A stretch of 64,000 nt of DNA from Cryptomeria japonica (Eukaryota > Streptophyta > Pinopsida > Cupressales > Cupressaceae), in the NCBI RefSeq assembly GCF_030272615.1, contig NC_081415.1, positions 264,356,925 through 264,420,924 of the forward strand, given 5' to 3'. This document shows, piece after piece, positions 47,507 through 57,283 of this stretch. The translations under genes were made by a program, and so were the position numbers. The notes beneath the pieces were generated by a model. It made no database searches. It had not been told where the DNA came from and saw nothing but the letters and a program-made list of their open reading frames with translations. Within the stretch, counting starts at the first letter, position 1, and each line of letters starts with the position of its first letter.

Positions 47507-48029
47507 AAGACACCTCAAGGGATAACCCTCTCAAGGATTGATCCCTTCAGACTCACTATAAGGAATTGAGATGGTCGTGCCATTGTGGCACAACTGAGGA
47601 TCTAAAACAGCTAAGTCGACATACACTAAGCCAAATTTAACTAATGTCATCATTTGTTCAAGTGAGCTAACATTCAAGGAAAATTTCATTTAAAAGTGTT
47701 ATCTAGGAAATCTAATTGTTGATCTGGTGATCTAAATATTTTCAACATGAATATGAATTTAACCCTATTCTATGTTATGAATAATTAGCTTAATTGTCAT
47801 AGATTTTTCTAATTTCTAGAATTAAATAAAACTAAATTGTATACCATAAATGCATAATTGTCACAAACTCAACTTTTAATTCAAAAACCAATTTAGCTTT
47901 AAATTTCTATTAAATAACTTATCTTTGTAGAAAATGAATTAATTGCAACATTTTAAAGTTATAGCCTTCAATTAAAATAAGGTAATCATTTTATCTTACG
48001 CTTCCTTATTTAGATAAATTGTCTACTAT
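47507..48029 (+). repeat. D half, third copy, segment 4
   Basis: Matches the first D copy from about 11112 (CAAGGGATAACCCTCTCAAG) to TTGTCTACTAT near 11650. It is cut by a LINE insertion at 48030. Confidence 0.75.
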
Positions 48030-48119
48030 CAACCTGTTTATGGGTTCCCCAGGGTTAATCCTGTTAGCGATCGAATGGATAGAGAGAAGGTTAAATGATC
48101 AAAACTAGAGAAGGGGTGG

Positions 48120-48527
48120 GTGAAAATAAATTTTGATGGAGCATCAAAAGGCAATCCAGGGATCTCAGGACCAGGATGTGTGGCTTGTGATGATGAAGAA
48201 AAGATCCTATGCAAGGGGGCTAGACGACTCCAAGACGACACTAATAATGAGGTGGAAGTTCAAGTGGCTCTTCTGGCAGTTGAGTTAGCATCCAACCTAA
48301 AGGTGTCGAATTTACACTTAGAGGGTGATTCCCAAATTGTTGTCCAGGCATTGGTTAAAGGAAAAACTCCGTGCTGGAAATTAAATAAATATGTCAATAT
48401 AATAAGTGAAAAATTGAAAAAGTTCAATAATTATTGCATCTCACACGTGAAAAGAGAGGGAAACATTCTTGCAGATGAGCTGTCAAATGAAGCATGCGGA
48501 CTCGAGCCAGGGGAGGTGAGGTGGTGA
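48120..48527 (+). CDS. LINE RNase H domain, catalytic residues kept
   Basis: An open stretch of 135 codons within a longer ancestral frame (GWVKINFDG upstream is in frame); the GTG at 48120 is not a real start. It begins INFDGASKGNPGISGPGCVA (first catalytic Asp), then NNEVEVQVALLAVELA (Glu), LEGDSQIVVQALVKG (Asp) and GNILADELSNEACG (last Asp), so all four RNase H acidic positions are present. It ends at TGA after EVRW. It would degrade RNA in RNA:DNA hybrids at the C-terminus of a LINE ORF2 protein. Truncation removes the polymerase, so it cannot mobilise itself. Confidence 0.85.
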   Translation: MKINFDGASKGNPGISGPGCVACDDEEKILCKGARRLQDDTNNEVEVQVALLAVELASNLKVSNLHLEGDSQIVVQALVKGKTPCWKLNKYVNIISEKLKKFNNYCISHVKREGNILADELSNEACGLEPGEVRW

Positions 48528-48811
48528 AATGTCAAAAATGAAACTGTTAAATGGATTTAAGGCGGAAGGCCAAGTTGGTACGACATTAAATTCAAATCCC
48601 TTGTCAAAAGCTGGCTTTTTTCCTTGCGCATATGTGAGTTAATGAGCAGTTATTCCGACATGCTCTGAATTGGTGGCGATGGTGGAGAGTCAGGCATTAA
48701 ATGCCAATTTTGTAATGCTCACACTACTAATGAATAGACCGGGTGAGTTGGTGAAGCCAGTTTCATCTCTGGTTTCATCAGAAAGCTTCACAATTCTCCA
48801 GAATTTCAAAA

Positions 48812-49312
48812 ATGGAAGCTAACTTCACCTTGGAATCCTCCAAACTAATGTTGGCATTTCGTGGTCCAATACCGCCAAAGAAACTCGAGAAAATGTTCCT
48901 CATCAAGGGCTTGATGCTTTTAAAAGCAGTTCAACTAGTTTTAGGAGAGGATGTGGCTATCATTGGCCACCGCTACAGATGCAGAGAAAATATATACTCG
49001 TTGATTATGGCTTGGGGTCTAGAGTTGGGACACGTGGTAGAAGAGGTGCAGAAAGTTTTGCAAAGATTAATTCCAAGGGATTATCTGCTAAATTTGGAAT
49101 CTCTGCTGGAGTGGGCGGTGTCGAGATGGGGATTTAACCTTGCAGAAGGTATCCCGAAGGAAAATGAAGAGATGAGGGTGTGCCACTCACGCATTCAGTT
49201 TCTTCAACGTCGTGAGGAAGTCAAATTGCGATTCAAGGATGACGCAAAGAGAGGCTGGGAAGGACTTTCAATCTTCGTCCAGATTATGGATATAGAAGAT
49301 GTGATCAGATAG
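48812..49312 (+). CDS. Unrecognised 166-residue protein in LINE 3' region
   Basis: ATG at 48812 in good plant context (A at -3, G at +4). Begins MEANFTLESSKLMLAFRGPI and contains CRENIYSLIMAWGLELGHVV, LLEWAVSRWGFNLAEG and RREEVKLRFKDDAKRGW; rich in Leu, Glu and Arg, mainly helical in character, no signal peptide or zinc motif. It ends at TAG (49310-49312), after which the same frame stays open for about 44 codons (EGGKRAVEIVSPGRQ). It lies 285 bp after the RNase H domain, on the same strand, before the tail. It could be an extra LINE frame, a gene piece carried along in the transcript, or chance. Confidence 0.4.
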   Translation: MEANFTLESSKLMLAFRGPIPPKKLEKMFLIKGLMLLKAVQLVLGEDVAIIGHRYRCRENIYSLIMAWGLELGHVVEEVQKVLQRLIPRDYLLNLESLLEWAVSRWGFNLAEGIPKENEEMRVCHSRIQFLQRREEVKLRFKDDAKRGWEGLSIFVQIMDIEDVIR

Positions 49313-49896
49313 GAGGGCGGCAAGAGAGCGGTGGAAATTGTGAGTCCTGGGAGGCAGATCACAAGGAGACTATCTACAGAACTAGCCAAACAAGCGGGAG
49401 AGGAAGCAGAAGATGGACCGAATGGCAGGGTGGTTTCGTCAAGCCGATGAGGTGCAGAGAGCAAGGAGGCAGGAGGAAGAAGGGGTCGACAACATGCCAA
49501 AAGAGGAGACACTCGTTGTAATTGGGTGATTGGTAAATCAAGTGCCTCGGTTAAACGAGGCATGAAGGAGGAACCATGAATAGGTTACATCAGACACAGT
49601 ACCCATAGGTGCCTTTTTTTCCTTGCTTTCTTTTCAGTTAAATTACAGTCGAAATCCCTAAATTTTAACAGGCACGATGTAATTTTTGTAGTTTATGTTG
49701 GTGGGGGGAGGGGGGGGGGGGTGTGGATGTGTGGATGTTGGTAACTGGTTTTGAAATCCAATATTTTGGGTGGTGATGGCAGCATCATGGATGTTTTTTT
49801 TTTGGGAGTTTTTGATAGTTTTGTTATCTCTAAAGTTGTAATACTTACTTTCCAATTAAATAAAAACATATACTTCATCGATAAAAAAAAAAAATT
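49313..49896 (+). other. LINE 3' untranslated region and tail
   Basis: Holds an in-frame continuation of the 166-residue frame to about 49450, a G-rich run at 49702-49721 and an A run at 49883-49894. No other gene. Confidence 0.6.
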
Positions 49897-50430
49897 TCTA
49901 CTATTTTTATATTAAAATAAATCAATTATATATATATATAAAAGACCTTTAAAAGAAATTTAAATATCATTAGAGAATTACTATTGTGAGTATAATTATT
50001 ATAATTAAATATTGTAAGGGACACAATTCAAAACTATATCACAAAATCAAATAAATAACTCAATCTCACATTAATATGGAGATGAAATGAAACATCATCA
50101 ATATATGAGTACATATTACATTTTCTCATGAAGTAATGTTAAGTCATAAATCATAGACTACAATATATAATGTAAAAATGGATGTGACCTAGGCTCTCAT
50201 GCCCAACTCGTCACAATAATACATTAAGAATACAAATTACTGAAGTTTTCAGCCACCACTAACTCAATGGTCATATGCAAACCAAGAGACGAGAACATGG
50301 TTCAAGCACTTATCCGCCCAACCATGAAACTTACGCTTCCCCAAAATTCTTCCTACTCAAAGAATACTTGCTTGAGAAGCCAAACAACCTAAAAAAGATA
50401 AGTCGGATGGAATTTGGTCCAACTTGATAT
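49897..50430 (+). repeat. D half, third copy, segment 5
   Basis: Matches the first D copy from TCTACTAT near 11651 to 12183, including GACCTAGGCTCTCATGCCC near 50189 and AACCAAGAGACGAGAACATG near 50280. Passes into LINE sequence at the same point as copy B. Confidence 0.75.
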
Positions 50431-51364
50431 ATTTCAAAATAGACTTGCTCAAATTATTGGCTTTAAAATTGGGTTCCTCCCCAATGAATACTTTGGTATA
50501 TATTTGCCAAGGTTGAACAAGTACATTTGTGGTAGAAGCTTGTTGATTACCCTCACTTGAAACTCACATAAAACTCAAAGCTGGGAAAGGGAAATGGCAA
50601 AGGATAGCATCATGCATCACCTTAATCAGATCAATCTTAAATGTTCTCCTTATTTATATGATGTTTTTCATTCAAGGTCCAGTTAGGATTCTAGGCAAGC
50701 TCTATCAAATTGTGTAGAAATCACTATGATGTGGAATGGAAGAGGAAGAAAATTCCTCTTCTCAAGTGGAATAAGGTCTACTCTTCAAAATTTTCTGGTG
50801 GAGCAAGTCTATTCTTCATAACTAATGCAAACACAAAAAAAATATTATTTTAATTTTCAACAAGACCGTGAAAGCTAATGATGATGATCAATATTGGTCT
50901 TGTGAAGACCCATATGACTTTGACTAGTCATTTTGATACTTTTATATTTGACAATGAGCATCTATCATTACATTCATGTTAACAAATTTATATCAAATTA
51001 GTATATTGTATTTTATGATATTCAAGTAAATTTTGTTTAATGTATGCATGATATGTGATATTTTGAACTTCATACTAGCCTTTAGACTACAAATATGTAT
51101 ACATTTATTATTTTTATGTGAGTTTTGTATGGACTTGCCCAAAATGTAACTAGCCCAAAAATATTCTTGTATTGACATGATGTTACCTAAACAATAGCTA
51201 TAGCAAGTTCTAATTTACAAACTTAGTCTAATCCTCCAAAAGTTTCTTATACATGGAATTTCATGTTGAAATGCAAGTCAACCACCACAAAGCATCTTTT
51301 TATAGGAAATTAGAGATGGCGGGAAAAATGATTTTTGGGATGATTTGTGGAATGTGCATGGAAC
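50431..51364 (+). pseudogene. LINE reverse transcriptase 3' fragment, copy C
   Basis: Matches copy B (12184-13040) and copy A from about 874, including GGCTTTAAAATTGGGTTCC and CATTCAAGGTCCAGTTAGG. No usable frame. It ends at GTGCATGGAAC, the target site of the minus-strand gypsy element. Confidence 0.7.
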
Positions 51365-52076
51365 TGATGGTAGCTTGTTAGAATAATGCTCAACAAAAAC
51401 TAATTCATAATGTTAAAACAACATATGATGATAGGAAGTTTAGGAACTCCAAGAATATGAAGTGTTCATATGACAGGATAAACAAAACAACAAAATAGAG
51501 GAATTACTTAGTCAAATGAAATCTCATATCAAAACAAGAACTTCCAGAGAACGGATTTTCTTGAGACAAATATCCAAGTGGTCTTTTATATTTGACATGA
51601 ATGAAATTACAAAACAAAGAAAGGATCAGATTTCTGCCTTTGTCAAACCAATTATACTCCTTTATACAGTTGGTTTTTTTAGTCTTCTAGCCTGAAGCTT
51701 GCACCCCACTACTATCTTTTTCTTTCCCCTCTTCATTGTTTCTTTCCCTTCCAAAACTGCTCGACGCCCTCTTTTCCAACTGTTATCCCCCCCATCCTAA
51801 ACTATTCACCATTTTTTTCCTTGCCCAAATGGTGACAAAACAATGAATCTCATACCCTAACTCCATAGGTTTAATCACCCTCAACATAATATTAGGGTAT
51901 AAGATGTAGAATCTTTACCACCAGTGAACACTAACCAAATGTGACCACATGGAGATGTAAATTGAACATAAGTATCAACCCCAAACCGAAAACAAACACT
52001 TGCAAAACATAAACAGAGCAAAATTGAAACAAAACTAAACAAACCAAAATGAATGAGGACTGATGCCCCTACATCA
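51365..52076 (-). repeat. 3' LTR of minus-strand gypsy
   Basis: Left end of the element in window coordinates, aligning along its length with 56543-57278. It differs mostly by transitions and is the more AT-shifted of the two. On the minus strand it is preceded by GTTGGGGAAGCC, a weak polypurine tract (52077-52088). Confidence 0.88.
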
Positions 52077-52088
52077 GGCTTCCCCAAC

Positions 52089-52680
52089 ACAAAAGGATTC
52101 ATGTGCTCCTACTCGTTAGTTCGGTAATTGAATGACCAATGTTATGATTTCAAATGCAGATAGCCAAGAAGTGTCGTCCAAGGGATGATTCCTCCACTTC
52201 ATTTTATACCTGAAATATTATTTCTTGCGAGTCTTCTTTAACAGTTGTTTATCAAGAATGCATTCAATATCAAGCAGAGATGTAGGGACCACTTGTGAAT
52301 CCTCATGAATGTTTGACTCTGCCTCTGTTGCATCTTTATGTACAACACCTTTGTAAGGATATAAATATGCAACATTGAAAATAAGAGAAATAATCATGTC
52401 GGAAGGAAGGGAAATCTCATATGCATTGGCAAGAAACTTCCTCAGAATTCTATAGCGACCAATCTTCCTCATTTTCAGCTTATTGTATTCACATGTAGGA
52501 AATCTTTCCTTTCTAAGGTGAGCCAAAACAAGATCCCCAACCTGAAAGTGAAATTCTCTCTTCTTATCAGCATACTGTTTGTATTGTTGATAGTTTTCTT
52601 TGATGTTAATCTTAACCTCCTCATGAAGGTCATGAATGACTTTTGCAAAGTCTTCTCCATCTTTTCTTCAAATCGCCAAT
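52089..52680 (-). pseudogene. pol: Minus-strand gypsy integrase C-terminus and chromodomain
   Basis: 52526-52218 reads LRKERFPTCEYNKLKMRK, RYRILRKFLANAYEISLPSD and NVAYLYPYKG, the integrase C-terminal region. The chromodomain follows: LDIECILDKQLLKKTRKK, a TAA at about 52218-52220, then YFRYKMKWRNH and DDTSWLSAFEII. It is the same arrangement as at 46598-47155. The stop lies inside the chromodomain fold. Confidence 0.82.
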
Positions 52681-52682
52681 AT

Positions 52683-53646
52683 TTATGAGTTCATATACAA
52701 CCCTAGGATGCATGTCATAAACAATATAAAAATGACTGAAATAAGTACTCCTATTTGGAGAATCATATAGGAAAACTTAGCTTGTGCTAATGCCAAATCC
52801 CAATTTCTAGGTGTTTTCCCAGCAAGGCATCTCAACATATTTCCCAAACTCCTATTAACCACCTCAGTTTGGCCATCCATTTAGGGGAGATAGGTTGAAC
52901 TAAAACTAAGCTATGTTCCCAATTTCTTCCAAAGAGTCCTCCAAAAATGTCACACAAACTAAGTGTCTCTATTAGATATGATACTTCTTAGAATACCATG
53001 CAATCTTACTACCTCCCTATAAAACAAGTTAGCAATGTCGGTAGCATCACTAGTTTTCTTATATGGAATGAAATGTACCATTTTCAAAGAACCTATCCAC
53101 AACAACAAATATAGAATCATTTCCCCTTTATGTTCAAGGAAAACCCAAAACAAAATCTATACTTATAGAGTCCCATGGTCTAGATGGAACTGGTAATGGC
53201 TAATACAAACCAACATTTTGGCTTCTTCCTTTTTCATGTTGACAAACTCTACATCTATCCACATATTTATTGACATCAGTCTGCATCTTTGGCCAATAAT
53301 AATGTGTGCTTAATTGCAAATAAGTTTTATCAGGTCCAAAGTGTCGTACTAGGCTACCACAATGCTTCTCCTTCAAGAGATTATCTCTCATTGATCCACT
53401 TGATATGCACAATTTGGTTCCTTTGAACAACAAACCCTCTTGTAGCATATAATTAGTCCAAGGGGTCCTATCTCTATTGATAGGACTGCAACAAGCTTCA
53501 TTAGCATATTTAAAATCTTCATAATCTACATACAATTCCTTCAAACTATCAAAACCAACACTGTTAGCCTGGATTTCATGCAACAACAAATTCCTCCTAC
53601 TCAATGCATCAATAACCTTATTCGGTTGTCCATTTTTATGCTTCAA
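52683..53646 (-). pseudogene. pol: Minus-strand gypsy integrase
   Basis: 53646-53200 starts in the RNase H to integrase linker (NGQPNKVIDALSRRN) and holds the zinc module KHCGSLVRHFGPDK with YWPKMQTDVNKYVDRCRVCQ. After a stop, SIDFVLGFP carries the first core Asp near 53160, [16 protein letters not shown] has Asn where the second catalytic Asp is preceded by SD in relatives, and MDGQTEVVNRSLGNMLRCL near 52880 carries the Glu. Several stops and shifts separate these blocks. Confidence 0.85.
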
Positions 53647-54330
53647 TACAAAGTTAAATCTTTGAAGATATTCTACCCACTTCGCATGCCTTTGGTTTAA
53701 CTTATGTTGTTTGTTTATAAACTACACAACATGATTATCTATATAAAGAATAAACTCCCTAGGGAGTAAGTAATGCCTCTATTTCTTCAATGATCGAACC
53801 AATGCATAAAAATCAAGATCATAGGTAGAATATTTCTTCTTAACATCATTCAATTTCTCAGTAAAATAAGCCACTAGTTGACCTTCTTGACTAAGAACAA
53901 CCTCTATTGACAATCCACTAGCATCACACTAAACTTAAAATAATTTATTGAAATTAGGCAACATAAATATATGCTACTCACTCACCTTTTGTTTGAGAAA
54001 TCTGAAACTTTTTTCAGCCTCCAATGTCCATTCAAATTGCTTCTTGGACCCCTTAATTGTTTCAAGCATGGGAGCAACTCCATGACTGAAATTTTTGATG
54101 AATTTTCTATAAAAGCTAGCAAGAGCATGAAAACTTCTTGCCTCCATTGCACTCCTTGGTGTTGGCTAATCAATAATGGCTAGAACCTTCTCTCTATCCA
54201 TTTTCAACCCACCCTTGGATACTAAAAAGCCCAAATAAATTAACTTGATTTGCATAAATACAGTCTTCTTCAAATTTGTACGCTACTTTTCTTCATCTAA
54301 CCTTGTCATAACCAATCTTAATGCTCCAAA
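53647..54330 (-). pseudogene. pol: Minus-strand gypsy RNase H and RT end
   Basis: The minus strand holds a decayed RNase H region: an LTE-like block near 53880, YFTEKLND near 53850-53875, and TDNHVV-like residues near 53730. The end of reverse transcriptase (connection) lies at 54000-54330 with FSHGVAPMLETIKG and EAKRSFRFLK-like blocks. All frames are broken by stops. Confidence 0.7.
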
Positions 54331-55086
54331 TGCTCATCATTGGACTTTCTAAACACCAAAATGACATCAAGATATACAGTCACAAACTTTCATAGGAATG
54401 GTTTCAAAACCTCATTCATAAGCCTCATGAAGGTATTGGACGCATTAGAAAGTCCAAAGGGAAGAACCAGACATTCATAGAGACCATCATTAGTCTTAAA
54501 TGTTGTTTTCCACTAATCTTCAAGTTTGATCCTAATCTAATGATAACCACTTTTTCGATCTATCTTAGAAAAATACATTGAGTTACTCAAACAATCCATC
54601 AAATCTTCAATCCTAGGAATTGGAAATCTATATCTAATAGTTATCTTATTAATGGCCCTAGAATCAGTGCACATTCTCCATTCACCTCCTTTCTTAAGAA
54701 CTAAGATAGTTGGAATAGCACAAGGGCTAAGACTTTCCCTTATTTGGAAATCTATATCTAATAGTTATCTTATTAATGGCCCTAGAATCAGTGCACATTC
54801 TCCATTCACCTCCTTTCTTAAGAACTAAGATAGTTGGAATAGCACAAGGGCTAAGACTTTCCCTTATCAAAACTTTCTTGAGAAATTCTTTAACTTGTTT
54901 TCTCACCTCCTCATTCTTCTTTGGAGTCAATCTATATGCAACCTTATTTGGAAGGCTAGCTCTTGGTATCAAATCCATGTGATGGCTAATGCTCCTCATA
55001 GGAGGCAATTTATCTGGCAACTTTGCTGCAACAATGTATTTATGCTCCTGTAGGATTCCTTGTATCTCTTTAGGCAATTCCTCCAA
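54331..55086 (-). pseudogene. pol: Minus-strand gypsy reverse transcriptase
   Basis: 55086-54727 contains [40 protein letters not shown] and [16 protein letters not shown] 124-bp tandem duplication (54621-54868) repeats the [17 protein letters not shown] part and shifts the frame. Further on are KSGYHQIRI near 54535, [19 protein letters not shown] near 54470-54415, and the catalytic box reading YLDV near 54380 instead of YLDD. Both the duplication and the lost Asp would abolish activity. Confidence 0.88.
54621..54868. repeat. 124-bp tandem duplication inside RT
   Basis: TGGAAATCTATATCTAATAG at 54621 returns at 54745; the two units (54621-54744, 54745-54868) are nearly identical. 124 is not a multiple of three, so the frame is lost. 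Confidence 0.95.
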
Positions 55087-55640
55087 CGTTGTTTATGTAA
55101 GTACAACCTTGGATTTGAGCACCAAAGAATATCTCATTTCATCATCCTTCATGCTATGTAAAAACTCCTTTCTACTCACCACCATTATTGTATTTCTACT
55201 ATCCCCTTCTTGTCTTGCATAGGAAACAAAGTATGATTGATACCATCCTCAAAAGTGTAGGTGTTCTCCCTTCCATTATGTACCACCTTCTTGTAAAATT
55301 GTCAAGGTCTACTGAGCAATAGATGACACACATCCATGGGCATAACATTACATAACACACTATCCTTATAAATGTCAATCTGAAATTCAACAAGAGCTTG
55401 TTCATCTACCAATAATTGATGCCCCTTTTGTAACCAAGAAACTCCATAAGGAGGAGGATGTTTATTTTTCTTAAGGCCCAACTTATCTACCATCTCTATA
55501 GCCAAGATTATCTATACTGCCATGATCAATGATTAATTTGCAGCACTTACCTTTTGCCTTACACTTCTTGACTTTCCTTGGGTGTCTTCAACAACACTCT
55601 TTTAAACAATAATGACTCTCCTGATTTCAGCTCTTCTTTA
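55087..55640 (-). pseudogene. pol: Minus-strand gypsy protease
   Basis: On the minus strand a decayed active-site region lies near 55560-55510 (a VIDHGSIDN-like stretch where DSGS would be expected), then LAIEMVDKLGLKK, HPPPYGVSWLQKGHQLLVDE and VLCNVMPMDVCHLLLSRPW (55505-55300), the block matching LCDIMPMDTCHLLLGRPW of the other gypsy element. Confidence 0.78.
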
Positions 55641-56480
55641 TGATGGGCAGGTGACCCCACACTCACTTGTTCTTCTTGCACAATTTGATTGCTCCTTTCA
55701 AACTTTATATTTTAGATCCTTGTGAAGATTCAAAACATTCCCAACTTATATGGCCAGCATATTGATTACACTTGAAACATTTACCATCAAATCCTCTGCC
55801 TCTTTCTTGGAAACCACCTCTTCCATATGATCTCTCTCCCTTATTTTGATAGCATCCTCTTTCAGTATTGGTTGTCCCACTAGAACTACCAGCCCCTTCT
55901 TGATGATGTTGCTATCCTCTTCCAGCCTATTATCCTCTTCCTCTAAATCATCTTCCTCTCTTCCTTTCTTGTTGATTTTGCTTCATCAATAGTTTCTCTT
56001 CTACCTTGATGGCAAGTTGATAAGCCTCTTCATCCTACAAACTATACTTAAACCATTCAAATATCTTGCTATTTTCTCTAGATCCTCTTCAATATGGCCT
56101 AACTAAATCGCCAATTTGTAACATTCTTTTGTATATTCTTTTATGGACATATCATTTTGTTTGAGATTCTGCAATCTTTTGAAAAGATTGGTTTGATAAT
56201 CACCTAGAAGGAACTCGGCCTTCAACTTAGCAACCATTATATCCCAAGATTTAATCTTTTCCTTATTCATCTTTCGTCTCTCCATTTGAACATAATCCCA
56301 CCACATTGCAGCATGGCCTTTGAGTCTCATACAAGCAAACTTAACTCTCTTTTCTTCTCCAACTCCCCCATACTCAAAATATTTGTCAGCGTTTCTCACC
56401 ATTGAAGCTTCCAAAAATAAGTAGAAACCTCTACCCTTGGCTTGGCTCCTTCACTCATGATTGCTCTTATTTATCTTTCA
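55641..56480 (-). pseudogene. gag: Minus-strand gypsy gag
   Basis: 56414-56103 reads EASMVRNADKYFEYGGVGEE, RLKGHAAMWWDYVQMERRK, IKSWDIMVAKLKAEFLLGDY and KEYTKECYKLAI, the gag core matching 33630-33930 of the plus-strand element. A zinc knuckle CFKCNQYAGHISWEC (C-X2-C-X4-H-X4-C) lies near 55790-55740. Stops and shifts break the region between them. Its usual start is not clear; the primer site is at about 56530-56541. Confidence 0.85.
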
Positions 56481-56529
56481 ACATCTCAATTATCTCCAAC
56501 CACTCCATAATCTCCCTATCTCTTAAGTC

Positions 56530-56541
56530 TCTGATACCAAT
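56530..56541 (-). other. Primer-binding site, initiator tRNA-Met type
   Basis: Reads TGGTATCAGAGAC on the minus strand, one base past the LTR end, matching the plant initiator tRNA-Met site. Confidence 0.8.
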
Positions 56542-56542
56542 A

Positions 56543-57278
56543 TGATGGCAGTCTGTTTGACAAACACTCAACAGAAACTAATTCATAATGTTAAAACAAC
56601 ATATGATGATAGGAATTTTAGGAACTCCAGGAATACGCCGTGTTCATATGACAGGACAAACAAAACAGCAAAACAGAGCAATCACTGAGTCAAACGAAAC
56701 CTCATATCAAAACAAGAACCTCAAGAGAAACGATTTCCGAAATCAAAGAGACAAATATTCAAGTGCTCTTTTATATCTAACGTGAATGAAATTACAAAGC
56801 AAAGAAAGGATCGGATTTCTTCCTTTGTCAGACCAATTATACTCCTCCATATGGTCTGTTCTTTCAGTCTTCCTTCCTGAAGCTTGCAATCTGCTGCCAT
56901 CTTTTTCTTTCCCTTCTTCACCCATTCCCCCCCTTCCAAAACTGCTCGGGCCCCCCTTTTCTAACAGTCATTTCCCCCATCCTAAACTGTTCAACCAACA
57001 TCAATAACAGTTCACCGTTTTTCTTCCTTGTCCTTGTGGCGACAGAACAATGAGTCTCATACCTAACTCCACGGGTTGAATCACCCTGAGCAAAATATTT
57101 GGAAATGAGATGTAGAATCTTCACCGCCAGTGAACACTCACCAAATGTGACCACGTGGAGATGTGATCTGAAAATTAGAATCGATCCCAAACTGAAAACA
57201 TACACTTGCAAAACAGATACAAAGCAAAATTGAAACAAAACTAAACAAACTGAAATGAGGAATGATGTCCCTGCATCA
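56543..57278 (-). repeat. 5' LTR of minus-strand gypsy
   Basis: On the minus strand begins TGATGCAGGGACATC and ends GACTGCCATCA. It is 736 bp, pairs with 51365-52076 and retains more G and C at the positions where the two differ. Confidence 0.88.
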
Positions 57279-57283
57279 GGAAC

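Larger units (their letters stand above)
48030..49896 (+). mobile_element. 5'-truncated LINE with poly(A) tail
   Basis: Flanked by TCTACTAT at 48022-48029 and 49897-49904, with an A run at 49883-49894 at the 3' end. The first domain inside is the C-terminal RNase H of an L1-type LINE, so the 5' portion was lost during insertion. It also holds a 166-codon frame downstream of RNase H. The body is less AT-rich than its surroundings and has fewer broken frames, suggesting one of the younger insertions. Confidence 0.85.
51365..57278 (-). mobile_element. Chromodomain gypsy element, minus strand
   Basis: 5.9-kb element flanked by exact GGAAC (51360-51364, 57279-57283); the empty site GGAACTCTAAAA is preserved in copy A near 3018. 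LTRs of 712 and 736 bp begin TGATG and end CATCA on the minus strand. Order on the minus strand is gag, protease, reverse transcriptase, RNase H, integrase, chromodomain, as in chromoviruses. It resembles the plus-strand gypsy element in LTR ends and protein blocks but is a different copy. It is badly decayed. Confidence 0.92.

Noticed and set aside
49204-49563. 119-codon minus-strand frame opposite the 166-codon LINE frame
   Set aside because: Overlaps the end of the sense frame in a GC-richer stretch. The sense frame has the better start context and lies on the LINE strand.
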